A stretch of 64,000 nucleotides of DNA from Alteromonas hispanica (GTDB lineage Bacteria; Pseudomonadota; Gammaproteobacteria; Enterobacterales; Alteromonadaceae), in assembly GCF_010500915.1 (NCBI RefSeq), contig NZ_JAAAWP010000002.1:482449-546448 (forward strand), given 5' to 3'. A program made the translations under genes and the position numbers. Below the pieces are notes generated by a model. It made no database searches, had not been told where the DNA came from, and saw nothing but the letters and a program-made list of their open reading frames with translations. The stretch's first letter is position 1. Each line of letters begins with the position of its first letter. Below are positions 38,160 to 47,721 of the stretch, one piece after another.

Positions 38160-38441
38160 CTAGTGACGTACTTGAGTAATCGTTACTTTTTTATTTAGCT
38201 TCTTTAGCTTTGATACCAATTGAGATAACTCTTCAACTGACCCGGTATAGTCAATTTGCTTATTCATTTTTTGGCCTTTAACCGCCGAGTTGAATAAAGC
38301 GTCACTTTCAAAGCAGGCGGTTTGGCCGTTTAGTGCATCCCATTCTTTCTGAAGATCGCTAGGAATGGCGTGGCGCTTCGCATTCAACTTGTCTTTTATT
38401 TGCAACACCTTCCCGATTAGTAACTGTGCATCACTTGGCAT
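38160..38441 (-). CDS. Hypothetical 93-residue soluble protein
   Basis: Not recognised. I start it at 38441 because a strong AGGAGAG ribosome site lies 6 nt before it. The product is hydrophilic and probably helical: residues 4-30 (AQLLIGKVLQIKDKLNAKRHAI), a short middle with one cysteine (QTACFESD), and a lysine-rich C-terminal helix (LSQLVSKLKKLNKKV). No signal peptide or membrane segment. Transcribed alone. Confidence 0.65.
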   Translation of the reverse strand: MPSDAQLLIGKVLQIKDKLNAKRHAIPSDLQKEWDALNGQTACFESDALFNSAVKGQKMNKQIDYTGSVEELSQLVSKLKKLNKKVTITQVRH

Positions 38442-38642
38442 AAATAGCTCTCCTAAATCTATAAAAATTAAGTAAATCAATGTGTTTAATAAGTTTGGTT
38501 CGTTAGAAACCTAAACAAAGATTACTCGCTTACTATTAGATAAAGCATCTACAATGCCAATATGACACGAGCTCAATGTTCAGAGGACAAAACCTAACGA
38601 CGCTTGGGTACGAAAGTACAAATTATATTTGCAGTAAGAAAA

Positions 38643-39164
38643 TCATTTATAAGAGTAAGAGGTGCGTTTGCGTTTAACCTTTTTCACCTGGCAATAACAG
38701 AAGTGGGGCGTCCAAATGAGTAAATTAAGTAAAATGGCGGTAACCAGGCTAAATATAACCGAGGCGGGTGTGAGAGGAATTGAAGGCCGAAAGTTATCGA
38801 CGACTTTTTTCAGGGTTGAAAACTGTGATGGGCTAGACATGTACATCAATTTTTCAAAATAGTGACCATATTCTAGCGTACGCATGCCGTGCTCTATAGA
38901 TTCAATCATAGAAAAGCGCTTTGCTTTTTGTGAAGCGCTATCGCGAACTAAGGCTTCGTCGTTTTGTTTCAGGCTATCGAGCATAGCTTCAACCGATGAA
39001 AAGCCGTGTTGTTTAGCTAATTCTGACGAAGAGGTAACTTCATCTCTTATGGCATCGTAATAACCGTTGAGATACTGCATATAATGGTCGGCAAGAATAG
39101 GTACCTGCAGCGTGATAATAAATAAAACCGCAAAAACAACTTTATCTAGAACCCGCGTTATCAT
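38643..39164 (-). CDS. DUF2937-family membrane protein
   Basis: 173 residues. Membrane helices near each end (about 8-25 and 134-156) bracket an extracytoplasmic, helical middle (about 27-130). The N-terminal ITRVLDKVVFAVLF...QVPILADHYMQYLNGYYDA pattern is that of DUF2937, a family of unknown function. The C-terminus is basic (KKVKRKRTSYSYK). No obvious partner gene. Confidence 0.75.
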   Translation of the reverse strand: MITRVLDKVVFAVLFIITLQVPILADHYMQYLNGYYDAIRDEVTSSSELAKQHGFSSVEAMLDSLKQNDEALVRDSASQKAKRFSMIESIEHGMRTLEYGHYFEKLMYMSSPSQFSTLKKVVDNFRPSIPLTPASVIFSLVTAILLNLLIWTPHFCYCQVKKVKRKRTSYSYK

Positions 39165-39284
39165 CTACCTACCTCACCTTTTTTCTATTCAACAATTGCC
39201 AATGCAACGCTTAGCCACCCAAACTAATGAACTTTTTGCACTTATTAGGTGCAAAGAATACACAGCTTCGAACACCCTCAATGA

Positions 39285-40550
39285 TCACTTCAAAAAGCTG
39301 TAAATCGCGTAAGTTAAGCGGCTTAACTGCTCAGCGCTTATGATGTAAGGAGGCATAATGTATACCAGTTTACCAAAAGGCCTTATCCACACCCCTTGCT
39401 TTACAAAGTGACGCTGAATTTCTGCTACATTCACCGGCTGTACTGTCTCAACTACCCCAATAGCGCCGAGAACTCGAACGTCTGCGACGCTCGGTAAGTC
39501 TGCACATTTTGCTAACTCACTGTGTAATTGTTGCTCTATGGCGGGAACCTGACGCTGCCAATGATTTTCATTGATCAACGATAAGCTAGCGTTAGCAACT
39601 GCACAGGCCAGCGGGTTACCCATATACGTTGGACCGTGCATAAATACGCCAGGGGAACCCTGGCAAACGCCAAGCGCAACATCTTCAGTACAGAGCGTTG
39701 CAGCCATGGTTAAATACCCGCCGGTTAATGCTTTGCCTAGGCACAAGATGTCGGGCGTAATGCCCGCATGTTCGCAGGCGAATAATTTTCCTGTTCTACC
39801 AAACCCCGTGGCAATCTCGTCACATATAAGCAGTACGTCGTAGGTATCGCACAACTGACGACAGCGCTTTAAATATTCGGGGTGGTACATTCGCATGCCA
39901 CCAGCGCCTTGTACGATAGGCTCTAAAATAAGTGCAGCCATCTGGTGGTGATTTTTTTCGAACAATTCTTCAAGTACGAGAATGTCTTCTTCGCTAAAAG
40001 TTTGTCCGTAACGAGTTTGGGGGGCTGGCGCAAAAATCTGCTTACTCAATACACTTTCAAACAAACTGTGCATGCCATTAACAGGGTCACACACACTCAT
40101 TGCCGCAAAAGTATCTCCATGGTAGCCGTTTCGTGGCGCTACAATTCGAGATTTTTCAGGTCGCCCTTGGCATGCCCAGTACTGAATAGACATTTTTATA
40201 GCGACTTCTACCGATACAGACCCGGAATCGGCCAGAAAAACACGCTCTAGTCCAGCTGGAACCATTTGTAGCAAAGACTTGCACACATCTATTGCGGGCT
40301 GGTGGGTTATGCCTCCAAACATGACATGAGAAAACGCATCTACCTGATCGTGAGCCGCTTTATTGAGTTCGGGATGATTGTAGCCGTGGATCGCTGCCCA
40401 CCAACTGGACATGCCGTCAACAAGCACTTCTCCGGTGGCTAATGTAAGTTCCGCGCCACTTGCGCCTGTCACTTCGTAGCAAGGCAATGGATTCACCGCA
40501 GAAGTATATGGATGCCAAATGTGCTGTTTATCAAAATCTATATTGTTCAA
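39285..40550 (-). CDS. bioA: Adenosylmethionine-8-amino-7-oxononanoate aminotransferase
   Basis: PLP enzyme using SAM as amino donor to make 7,8-diaminopelargonate in biotin synthesis. 421 residues (E. coli 429). N-terminal IWHPYTS, then [52 protein letters not shown], and the PLP lysine in [16 protein letters not shown]. Divergent from bioBFCD across a 109-bp region. I looked for a BirA operator there and see no convincing half-site pair. Confidence 0.96.
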   Translation of the reverse strand: MNNIDFDKQHIWHPYTSAVNPLPCYEVTGASGAELTLATGEVLVDGMSSWWAAIHGYNHPELNKAAHDQVDAFSHVMFGGITHQPAIDVCKSLLQMVPAGLERVFLADSGSVSVEVAIKMSIQYWACQGRPEKSRIVAPRNGYHGDTFAAMSVCDPVNGMHSLFESVLSKQIFAPAPQTRYGQTFSEEDILVLEELFEKNHHQMAALILEPIVQGAGGMRMYHPEYLKRCRQLCDTYDVLLICDEIATGFGRTGKLFACEHAGITPDILCLGKALTGGYLTMAATLCTEDVALGVCQGSPGVFMHGPTYMGNPLACAVANASLSLINENHWQRQVPAIEQQLHSELAKCADLPSVADVRVLGAIGVVETVQPVNVAEIQRHFVKQGVWIRPFGKLVYIMPPYIISAEQLSRLTYAIYSFLK

Positions 40551-40587
40551 AATTTAACCGTTAGTAAATACTTTGGAATGGTCAGAG

Positions 40588-40615
40588 TTGACAACTTTGT
40601 AATGACGCATAGACT
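40588..40615 (+). promoter_or_regulatory. Promoter of bioBFCD
   Basis: A perfect TTGACA, 16-bp spacer and TAGACT, about 45 nt before the bioB ATG. Confidence 0.6.
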
Positions 40616-40659
40616 AAGCCAGCATTCTAATTTAGTAAAGAACAAGTAAAGGACATTCA

Positions 40660-41778
40660 ATGACCGCGGCTTCATCGCAAAATGCGTCAACGACAACGAT
40701 TCGTAACGATTGGACTAAAGACGAAGTTAAAGCTTTGTTCGACATGCCATTTAACGATTTACTCTTCCAAGCACAGGTAGTGCATAGACAGCATTTTAAT
40801 CCTAACGAAGTGCAGGTAAGTACGTTATTGTCGATAAAAACTGGGGCCTGCCCGGAAGATTGTAAATACTGCCCGCAAAGCGCGCGTTACGACACCGGTC
40901 TTGAAAAAGAGCGTTTGTTAGAAATTGAAAAGGTGATAGAGCGCGCCAAAGAAGCAAAACAGGTTGGCTCTACTCGTTTCTGCATGGGAGCAGCATGGCG
41001 TAACCCACGCGACCGCGATATGCCCTACATTGTAAGCATGATTGAAGAGGTCAAAAAGCTCGGGCTTGAGACGTGTATGACCTTAGGTATGCTCACCCGC
41101 GACCAGGCTGTTGCATTAAAGCAGGCTGGATTAGACTATTATAATCACAACCTTGATACGTCACCGGAATATTACGGCGATATCATCACCACTCGCACCT
41201 ATGAAGACCGTTTAAATACCCTGGAAAACGTTAGGGAAGCCGGCATGAATGTATGTTCGGGCGGCATTGTGGGTATGGGCGAAACGGCGGCAGACCGCGC
41301 AAGTATGCTTGTTCAGCTAGCTAACTTGCCAGAGCAGCCGCAAAGCGTGCCCATTAACATGCTGGTAAAGGTAAAGGGGACGCCGCTAGATAGCGTCGAC
41401 GACCTCGACTACTTCGAGTTTATTCGCACAATTGCCGTTGCTCGTATCATGATGCCAAAATCTCACGTTCGCCTTTCTGCAGGACGTGAAGCGATGAATG
41501 AGCAAATGCAGGCTTTGTGCTTTATGGCGGGCGCTAACTCTATTTTCTATGGCTGTAAGCTGCTAACCACTTCAAACCCGGATACTCACGAAGATGTGAT
41601 GTTGTTTAAAAAGCTTGGTATTAACACTGAAAGAACTCGCGACTTTTCCGATGAGGCTCATCAGCAAGTGCTTGAAGAAGAAATTGCTCAGCAAAACGAG
41701 CCAGAGAGCAGCGAACTCTTTTACGATGCGAGTAAGCCAAAGGCTAACACAAAGTCGCAGCAAACTGCGGAGGCATGA
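40660..41778 (+). CDS. bioB: Biotin synthase
   Basis: Radical SAM enzyme inserting sulfur into dethiobiotin. The SAM cluster motif CPEDCKYC gives Cys64, Cys68 and Cys71. [38 protein letters not shown] and the [27 protein letters not shown] block are all standard. At 372 residues it is about 25 longer than E. coli BioB: the extra C-terminal tail (about 345-372) is polar and rich in Glu, Ser, Lys and Gln. bioF begins 6 nt after the stop. Confidence 0.97.
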   Translation: MTAASSQNASTTTIRNDWTKDEVKALFDMPFNDLLFQAQVVHRQHFNPNEVQVSTLLSIKTGACPEDCKYCPQSARYDTGLEKERLLEIEKVIERAKEAKQVGSTRFCMGAAWRNPRDRDMPYIVSMIEEVKKLGLETCMTLGMLTRDQAVALKQAGLDYYNHNLDTSPEYYGDIITTRTYEDRLNTLENVREAGMNVCSGGIVGMGETAADRASMLVQLANLPEQPQSVPINMLVKVKGTPLDSVDDLDYFEFIRTIAVARIMMPKSHVRLSAGREAMNEQMQALCFMAGANSIFYGCKLLTTSNPDTHEDVMLFKKLGINTERTRDFSDEAHQQVLEEEIAQQNEPESSELFYDASKPKANTKSQQTAEA

Positions 41779-41784
41779 GGCGTT

Positions 41785-43065
41785 TTGGCCTTTACTTGGT
41801 TAGATGACGCGTTAAGTCAGCGAGCCCAAGCGGGCCTGCTGCGCGAACGTGTTTGCCAACAATACGAAAAAGACAACATTATTTGCATTAATGGCGAACA
41901 CTATCTCAATTTTTCGAGCAATGATTACCTGGGTATGCGCCAGCACGAAGGACTGCTTCAAAGCTGGGTAGAAGGGTTGGCGCAATTTGGCGGTGGTAGC
42001 GGCGCATCACCTTTAGTTACCGGCCACTCTCAGGCGCATCTTGCCTTAGAGGCCACTCTTGCCGATGGTCTCAATCGCGAAGCTGCGTTGTTGTTTAGTT
42101 CAGGGTTTGCTGCTAATCAGGCGGTATGTATGGCGCTATTTGGGTCTGCAGCGCCAAATAAAACCTCTGGTCAACCTGCCTGTATTTTTGCTGATAAACT
42201 TATGCATGCCTCTTTTTTAGAAGGAGCCATGTCTCTAGGCGATAGTGTGTCGCTGAGAAGGTTTAGGCACAACAGTGTTGAGCACCTCGACAGTTTGTTA
42301 AAGAGACAAAACGCGTCTGAGCAAGATATTCTCGTGGCCAGCGAGGGAGTGTTCAGCATGGATGGCGATACTGCGCCCGCCGCTGAAATTGCTGACATAG
42401 CCCAAAGGCATAATGCGTGGTTTATGCTAGACGACGCCCATGGTATGGGGGTGATGGGCGAAAACGGCTTTGGCACGGTTGAAGCTCTTAAGCTGTCTCA
42501 GCAGCAGGCACCTATCGTGATGGGCACGTTCGGAAAGGCCATAGGCACGGGCGGTGCGTTTATCGCCGGTAGTCAAACCTTGATAGATTTTCTGGTAAAC
42601 TTTTCAAAACACTACGTTTACTCCACCGCAATGCCTCCTGCACAAGCGGTGGCCACACTATACTCACTTACTCACATTGGTAGTGACAATGCTCGCCGAG
42701 ACAGTCTTAGCGCCAATATCGAACACTTTAGAGATAGGTTTGCTCAACAATTTGGCGAATATAATAAGCCGTCGCCTGAAAGCGGCAGTGCTAATGATGT
42801 TAATTTAACGGATACTTTAACAGGCAGTCTCTCTCTTGTGTCTTCTCAAAGTGCAATTCAACCTATTATAGTAGGTTGTCCAAAGAAAGCGGTTAAGCTT
42901 AGTGAAGAGTTGAAAAAGCGAGGCATTTGGGTGAGCGCCATTCGCCAGCCTACAGTTCCGAAAAACCAAGATAGACTGCGGGTAACATTAACGGCAACGC
43001 ATACAGCACAAGACATAGAGGTTTTGATAGACGCCTTAGCGCTTAGTGCAGAGGCGATATCGTGA
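41785..43065 (+). CDS. bioF: 8-amino-7-oxononanoate synthase
   Basis: PLP enzyme joining pimeloyl-ACP and alanine. The start is a TTG behind a GAGG site; no ATG lies near the expected N-terminus, and MAFTWLDDAL fits the family start. YLNFSSNDYLGM, GGGSGASPLVTGHSQAH, ASEGVFSMDGDTAP, LDDAHGMGVMGE and the PLP-lysine segment MGTFGKAIGTGGAF are clear. 426 residues against 384 in E. coli; the extra length is an insert rich in Ser, Asn and Thr at about 335-355. The stop overlaps bioC by GTGA. Confidence 0.95.
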   Translation: MAFTWLDDALSQRAQAGLLRERVCQQYEKDNIICINGEHYLNFSSNDYLGMRQHEGLLQSWVEGLAQFGGGSGASPLVTGHSQAHLALEATLADGLNREAALLFSSGFAANQAVCMALFGSAAPNKTSGQPACIFADKLMHASFLEGAMSLGDSVSLRRFRHNSVEHLDSLLKRQNASEQDILVASEGVFSMDGDTAPAAEIADIAQRHNAWFMLDDAHGMGVMGENGFGTVEALKLSQQQAPIVMGTFGKAIGTGGAFIAGSQTLIDFLVNFSKHYVYSTAMPPAQAVATLYSLTHIGSDNARRDSLSANIEHFRDRFAQQFGEYNKPSPESGSANDVNLTDTLTGSLSLVSSQSAIQPIIVGCPKKAVKLSEELKKRGIWVSAIRQPTVPKNQDRLRVTLTATHTAQDIEVLIDALALSAEAIS

Positions 43066-43964
43066 AAATGTCTTCATATAGCCCAGTTGGTGCAGTCGGC
43101 ACAGCGTTTTCAACAAATTCGTCGAGCGCGGCAAATAGGCCTGCGCCAAGAATTGCATCTGCGCAAAGCACTGTATCTGCGCAAGGCAGGGTAGGTATAG
43201 AAATAGAAGAGTCTGCTGTGGCCCAGCGATTTTCTAAAGCCGCTTCTAAATACAACAAACTAGCGTCAATTCAACATACTATTGCGCAGCAAGGCTTGAA
43301 TAATTTACCTAGGGAATTAAGCGGTGACGCCCTCGATATAGGCTGTGGCACGGGAGTGCACACACATACATTGTCGACGCGGGGGCTAAATGCTGTAGGC
43401 GTAGATATCGCTGATGGAATGCTAGAGCAAGCAAGAAATACTTTTCCCCAGCTTGTGTTTAAAAACGGCAGCGCTCAGGCTCTACCTATTAGCGATTGCA
43501 GTATTGATATTGCCTATTCATCCATGGCATTACAGTGGGTGAACGACCCTGAAAAAGTGGGGCGTGAGCTTTACAGAGTGCTTAAACCTGATGGCATTGC
43601 CGAGCTCGCTATAATGGTAAGTGGCTCATTCCACGAGCTTAAACTCGCGCGGAAAATTGCCCAGCTTCCACAAGCCAATACGCCAATGCCTTCTGCTCTC
43701 CAATGGAAGCAAGCATTTCAGCTCTCAAAGCTGTCGGTAAAGCGCTTAATAACGCGAGATTATACAGACAGTCATAAAGACATTATGTCGTTACTGCGCT
43801 CTGTAAAAGGGGTTGGGGCAGGCGAGACGGGCAGGCAACAGCCCCCGTTAAATCGCCAAGACATTAAAAAGTTATCTATCGCATATCAAAATACACATGG
43901 CGTAAACGAGGTGCTGTCTCTTACTTACCGGGTGTGTCATTTTAGATTGGAAAAACAACAATGA
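43062..43964 (+). CDS. bioC: Malonyl-ACP O-methyltransferase
   Basis: SAM methyltransferase that disguises malonyl-ACP to begin pimeloyl synthesis. The canonical BioC fold starts at about residue 48 (VAQRFSKAASKYNKLASIQ), with SAM motif ALDIGCGTGVHTHTL, VGVDIADGMLEQAR and YSSMALQWVNDPEKV. It is preceded by about 45 extra residues of low complexity (Ser, Ala, Asn, Gln) without a signal peptide. The GTG at 43062 overlaps bioF; an ATG at 43068 is an equally good start. 300 residues; E. coli BioC has 251. Overlaps bioD by ATGA. Confidence 0.93.
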   Translation: MKMSSYSPVGAVGTAFSTNSSSAANRPAPRIASAQSTVSAQGRVGIEIEESAVAQRFSKAASKYNKLASIQHTIAQQGLNNLPRELSGDALDIGCGTGVHTHTLSTRGLNAVGVDIADGMLEQARNTFPQLVFKNGSAQALPISDCSIDIAYSSMALQWVNDPEKVGRELYRVLKPDGIAELAIMVSGSFHELKLARKIAQLPQANTPMPSALQWKQAFQLSKLSVKRLITRDYTDSHKDIMSLLRSVKGVGAGETGRQQPPLNRQDIKKLSIAYQNTHGVNEVLSLTYRVCHFRLEKQQ

Positions 43965-44665
43965 AGCAATATTTTGTAACTGGTACAGATACTGAAGTAG
44001 GTAAAACCTATGTAACCTGTCAACTTCTTACAGCCGCCACTCGCCTTAATAAAAAAGCAATTGGTTACAAGCCCGTTAGCGCGGGATGCGACCTTATTAA
44101 TCACGAATGGGTGAACGAAGACGCCGCTAACATTCAAAAAGCCAACAGCATACAACTGCCAATAAGCGAAATAAATCCTATTACGCTAAAGCCGCCGATA
44201 GCCCCTCACATTGCTGCAAGTGAAGAGAATGTTGTACTGAGTGATGATAAAATTATGCAAGGTTTGGCACACTTGCAGTCTTATCAGCCAGATCTACTTT
44301 TAATGGAAGGCGCCGGAGGCTGGCGACTGCCGTTAAACATTCCTTCCAGAGGAACAGCGTTAGCAGCAACGCAAAGTCGGTTTATGTCTGATGTCGTCAG
44401 CGCAATAGGCATGGAGGTAATTCTTGTTGTTGGCATGCGATTGGGGTGTTTGAATCATGCGCTTCTGACCGCAGAGGCCATCAGGCAAGACGGGTTGACC
44501 ATTGCTGGGTGGGTAGCTAATGATATAACTGGGAACATGAGCCGCTACAGCGACAACTTAGCTTCACTAAAAGCTCTGTTACCAGAGCCCTTACTCGCTG
44601 AAATTCCCTTCCAGCAAGCACCCAAAGACGAAGCTTTAAACTTCGCTTTGGAGCAACTCTGTTAA
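43961..44665 (+). CDS. bioD: Dethiobiotin synthetase
   Basis: ATP-dependent closure of the ureido ring of dethiobiotin. P-loop VTGTDTEVGKTYVTC, GYKPVSAGCD, and LLMEGAGGWRLPLNI match BioD; 234 residues against 225 in E. coli. The start overlaps the bioC stop by ATGA, so bioBFCD are translationally coupled. Its last 30 nt overlap the 3' end of convergent pepE. Confidence 0.95.
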   Translation: MKQYFVTGTDTEVGKTYVTCQLLTAATRLNKKAIGYKPVSAGCDLINHEWVNEDAANIQKANSIQLPISEINPITLKPPIAPHIAASEENVVLSDDKIMQGLAHLQSYQPDLLLMEGAGGWRLPLNIPSRGTALAATQSRFMSDVVSAIGMEVILVVGMRLGCLNHALLTAEAIRQDGLTIAGWVANDITGNMSRYSDNLASLKALLPEPLLAEIPFQQAPKDEALNFALEQLC

Positions 44666-45358
44666 ATCCGTATTGGGCGCAATGCGTTTTTTATCGTGTG
44701 CTGAAAAAATAAACCCGTCTTTGTCACCGACAAGCGTAAGCTTGTTATCAGTGAGCTTGAGTGCTGTACCCTCGCGAATGGCAACGACAGGAACGTCAGG
44801 GTTCAGTGATGTAAATTCTATCAAACGCTGGTCGCGAGTCTCGCCATTGTGCCCTTCAGGTATGAAATCTGTGTAGTGAGGATTTAGCTGAAAAGGAACA
44901 ATGCTTAGCGCTTCAAAACTGGGTGGTTCAATAATCGGCATGTCGTTTGTTGTTCGTATGGATTGCCCGCAAATATTAGACCCAGCGCTCCAGCCAATAT
45001 AAGGCGTAGCATCGGCGATAGCGTGCTTCATTGGCACCATTAGCGCACCGGCGTAAAGGGTTGAAAGCAAGTGGAAGGTGTTACCACCGCCAACGACAAT
45101 ACTTTGGCCGTTTGCTTTTGCATTATTGATTGCGGCTACAGGGTCTTCCATTGTGTGCAGACCGGTAACATTACAGTCAGGGAGGGCCTCGGCTACTTTA
45201 TTAACGTATTCGTCGTAGGTTCCGGTAACGGCTGCATACGGAACGAATAGAAGGTCGCGTATATCTCCCAAGTGTGCCAAAATATGAGGCCTTGCATGTT
45301 CAAGGTATGCTTCGTCACCTTGACGAGAGCTACTCAGCATCAGTGCATGTGCGGTCAT
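44636..45358 (-). CDS. pepE: Peptidase E (alpha-aspartyl dipeptidase)
   Basis: Serine peptidase of family S51 that hydrolyses Asp-Xaa dipeptides in the cytoplasm. Ser124 in YIGWSAGSNICG, Asp139 in RTTNDMPI and His161 in QLNPHYTD match the spacing of E. coli Ser120, Asp135 and His157 exactly. VVGGGNTFHLLS and EGHNGETRDQR are further family blocks. 240 residues. The 3' end overlaps bioD tail to tail by 30 nt. Confidence 0.95.
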   Translation of the reverse strand: MTAHALMLSSSRQGDEAYLEHARPHILAHLGDIRDLLFVPYAAVTGTYDEYVNKVAEALPDCNVTGLHTMEDPVAAINNAKANGQSIVVGGGNTFHLLSTLYAGALMVPMKHAIADATPYIGWSAGSNICGQSIRTTNDMPIIEPPSFEALSIVPFQLNPHYTDFIPEGHNGETRDQRLIEFTSLNPDVPVVAIREGTALKLTDNKLTLVGDKDGFIFSAHDKKRIAPNTDLTELLQSEV

Positions 45359-45455
45359 ACTAACTCCATAAAATCATAGATATATAATATTACGCTAAAT
45401 AAAAGGTAAAGTTTAGTATGGCACTGCTTCTATTCGCATAGCCTTCAAATCTTGA

Positions 45456-45479
45456 GCAATAGCGCATAAGCGCTATTGC
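45456..45479 (+). promoter_or_regulatory. Perfect hairpin in the leader of the phosphatase-btuCD operon
   Basis: Ten-base perfect arms GCAATAGCGC and GCGCTATTGC with an ATAA loop, ending 17 nt before the ATG and just ahead of the AAAGGAA ribosome site. It could be an RNA control element or a protein operator; it is not followed by a T run. Confidence 0.45.
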
Positions 45480-45496
45480 GTGTAAAAGGAACATGA

Positions 45497-45979
45497 ATGA
45501 AACAATCTACATCGGTCTTATTCGTATGCTTAGGCAACATCTGCCGGTCACCAACTGCGGAAGCCGTGTTCAAGCAAAAAGCCGAAGATGCAGGGCTAGA
45601 TCTCTTTATCGATTCTGCAGGCACTCATGGCTATCACATAGGCAATCCACCTGATAAGCGCTCACAGGCTGCAGGTGTAGAGCGCGGATACAGTTTCAAA
45701 GGCTTAAAATGCCGACGTGTTGACGAAAGTGACTTTGAAAAGTTCGATTACATATTAGCGATGGATGAAAGCAACCTGGCTAACTTACACGGTATGTGCC
45801 CTTCTCAATATCACGATAAGGTTTCTTTATTTCTCGACTTTTCTGATGAAGAAGAAAAGGAGGTGCCAGATCCATACTACGGTGGAAAACGTGGTTTCGA
45901 ACTAGTGCTCGATCTTATTGAATCAGCCTCTGACGGTTTAATTGCTCATATTAAAAACACGTCAAATAAACCATCGTAA
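45497..45979 (+). CDS. Low-molecular-weight protein-tyrosine phosphatase
   Basis: 160 residues. The P-loop CLGNICRS supplies nucleophile Cys11 and Arg17, and the general acid is Asp125 in VPDPYYGG. DSAGTHGYHIGNPPDKR is the usual second motif. No Wzc-type kinase or polysaccharide genes are nearby, so a role in exopolysaccharide control is not supported here. btuC follows after 18 nt, suggesting one transcript. Confidence 0.93.
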   Translation: MKQSTSVLFVCLGNICRSPTAEAVFKQKAEDAGLDLFIDSAGTHGYHIGNPPDKRSQAAGVERGYSFKGLKCRRVDESDFEKFDYILAMDESNLANLHGMCPSQYHDKVSLFLDFSDEEEKEVPDPYYGGKRGFELVLDLIESASDGLIAHIKNTSNKPS

Positions 45980-45997
45980 GTACAGGGTTGAAGAACG

Positions 45998-46957
45998 TTG
46001 ATAAAAGGTAAAACGGCAGTTGTTACTGCAGCCACAGTGTTTATCTGCGCGCTCTTTGGCGTTCTCTCTGCTGTGGGATTTACCGACACACCTTATGAAT
46101 TAAAGCTTCATATTTTATATCAACTTCAACTGCCCCTGGCGCTAACTGCCACGTTAGTTGGTGCCGCATTATCGGTAAGCGGAGCAACACTACAAGTTGT
46201 GCTTCGTAACCCTTTGGCAGACCCTGGTATAGTGGGCATTACCAGCGGTGCTAGCTTGGTCGCTGCGGTGTTATTGCTTGCAACCCCTCAGTGGGCGGAA
46301 AATTATCTTCATTACATTCTCCCTGTAGGGTGTTTTATTGGTGCGTTAGCCACTACCTTCATCATTTATAAATTGGCAAGAAGGCTGTTAGGTTCTTCTA
46401 CAGCGGTTATTCTTTCTGGCATTGCAATATCTACGTTAAGTGGTGCTGCCATCGCCTGGCTGTATTTGTTTAGCGATGCGAATTCCCTTAGAAACCTCAC
46501 GTTTTGGTTAATGGGAAGTTTATATCAAACTACATGGCCAATTTTGGTAGTTGGCGCGCCGCTCGTTATAGCCGCATTAGCCTTTCAGTTTTCAAACGCG
46601 AGCAAATACAATCGTTTGTATGCAGGTGACGTCGCCGCGACAAGCAGTGGCGTAGATGTTCATAAACTAACGGAGCGTAGCTTAGTGGCTTGTGCCGTAG
46701 CTGTGGGGGCTGCTGTGTCTATGGCTGGCTCTATCGCGTTTGTTGGATTGTTAGTGCCGCACATTTTACGCCTACTCATTGGTCACAATAACAGGCTTTT
46801 ATTACCACTTTGCGCCCTAGTTGGGGCGAGCTTATTGCTGCTAGTCGCGTTGTGTTCCGAGCTCACGCGCGCAATAACGCTGCCGGTATCTATGATCACG
46901 GCCACACTCGGCGGACCACTGCTCATATGGGCGTTGCTTAAAGGCCAGCTTAGATGA
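45998..46957 (+). CDS. btuC: ABC transporter permease, BtuC type (vitamin B12 or metal chelate)
   Basis: FecCD-family permease, 319 residues and about ten helices. LPLALTATLVGAALSVSGATLQVVLRNPLADPG (split across the second helix) and GSIAFVGLLVPHILRLLIGHN are family signatures, and the C-terminal VSMITATLGGPLLIWALL resembles BtuC. It begins at TTG; no ATG or GTG lies nearby. No binding protein or TonB receptor is in the window, so B12 is inferred mainly from the BtuD-like partner. The stop overlaps btuD by ATGA. Confidence 0.82.
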   Translation: MIKGKTAVVTAATVFICALFGVLSAVGFTDTPYELKLHILYQLQLPLALTATLVGAALSVSGATLQVVLRNPLADPGIVGITSGASLVAAVLLLATPQWAENYLHYILPVGCFIGALATTFIIYKLARRLLGSSTAVILSGIAISTLSGAAIAWLYLFSDANSLRNLTFWLMGSLYQTTWPILVVGAPLVIAALAFQFSNASKYNRLYAGDVAATSSGVDVHKLTERSLVACAVAVGAAVSMAGSIAFVGLLVPHILRLLIGHNNRLLLPLCALVGASLLLLVALCSELTRAITLPVSMITATLGGPLLIWALLKGQLR

Positions 46958-47718
46958 ACGCAGTGATACAAGTTTCTGATTTAGAGATAGAAAAGCGTTT
47001 AAACGGGGTATCTGTGAATGCCCAAAAAGGCGACTGTATTCACGTTATTGGTCCAAATGGTGCAGGTAAAAGCACCCTTATGACAGCGATTGCGGGGCTC
47101 GTTTCACCTGATAATGGACGCATAACTTTCAAGGGAAAACCTTTAGAGTACTGGTCTTTAGCCGAGCTAGCATCAATGAGAACGGTACTCGCCCAACAGT
47201 TAGAATTGAGCTTTGCTCTTTCCGTTTCAGAATACTTATCTTTTTATAGTATCAGTGAAAGCTTAATCATTCCAAGCATGCTCGAAACGGCTCTTGAAAT
47301 AGCCACTTTTCTAAATAAGCCAATCACGCAGTTATCAGGAGGAGAACGGCAGCGGGTAGAGATATGTCGCGCGCTACTGCAGATATGGCCTCAGCTTTTG
47401 AAAGGAGAGGGGATAGCCATTCTCGACGAGCCCCTTCAGGGATTAGATATTCGTCATCAATACGCAGTGGCAACACTAGTGCAAACGCTCTGTTCAAAGG
47501 GAAATACGGTTATCATGAGTTCGCATGATATTGGGCTAAGCGTTAACTATTGCAGCCAGCTATGGTTAATTCAACAGGGCAATATAGTCGCTAGCGGAAG
47601 CCCCTCTAAGGTGGCGACCCAATTTAATTTAGAAAAAGTTTTCGAGTGTCACTTTTCGGTAAATCAGAAAAATAACTTTCTAGAAATTCAAGTTTGCGCG
47701 CCTATCACCTTAGAATAA
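46954..47718 (+). CDS. btuD: ABC transporter ATPase, BtuD type
   Basis: ATPase of the same importer, 254 residues. Walker A GPNGAGKST, signature LSGGERQRVEICRALL, Walker B GIAILDEPLQGLD, switch His in MSSHDI. The stretch KPLEYWSLAELASMRTVLAQQ and the LLQIWPQ segment resemble E. coli BtuD more than FecE or FepC, which is why I favour cobalamin. Translationally coupled to btuC. Confidence 0.82.
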   Translation: MNAVIQVSDLEIEKRLNGVSVNAQKGDCIHVIGPNGAGKSTLMTAIAGLVSPDNGRITFKGKPLEYWSLAELASMRTVLAQQLELSFALSVSEYLSFYSISESLIIPSMLETALEIATFLNKPITQLSGGERQRVEICRALLQIWPQLLKGEGIAILDEPLQGLDIRHQYAVATLVQTLCSKGNTVIMSSHDIGLSVNYCSQLWLIQQGNIVASGSPSKVATQFNLEKVFECHFSVNQKNNFLEIQVCAPITLE

Positions 47719-47721
47719 GTG

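Noticed and set aside
40551..40659. BirA operator between bioA and bioB
   Set aside because: I looked for TTGTAAACC/GGTTTACAA-type half-sites at the right spacing and found only scattered partial matches.
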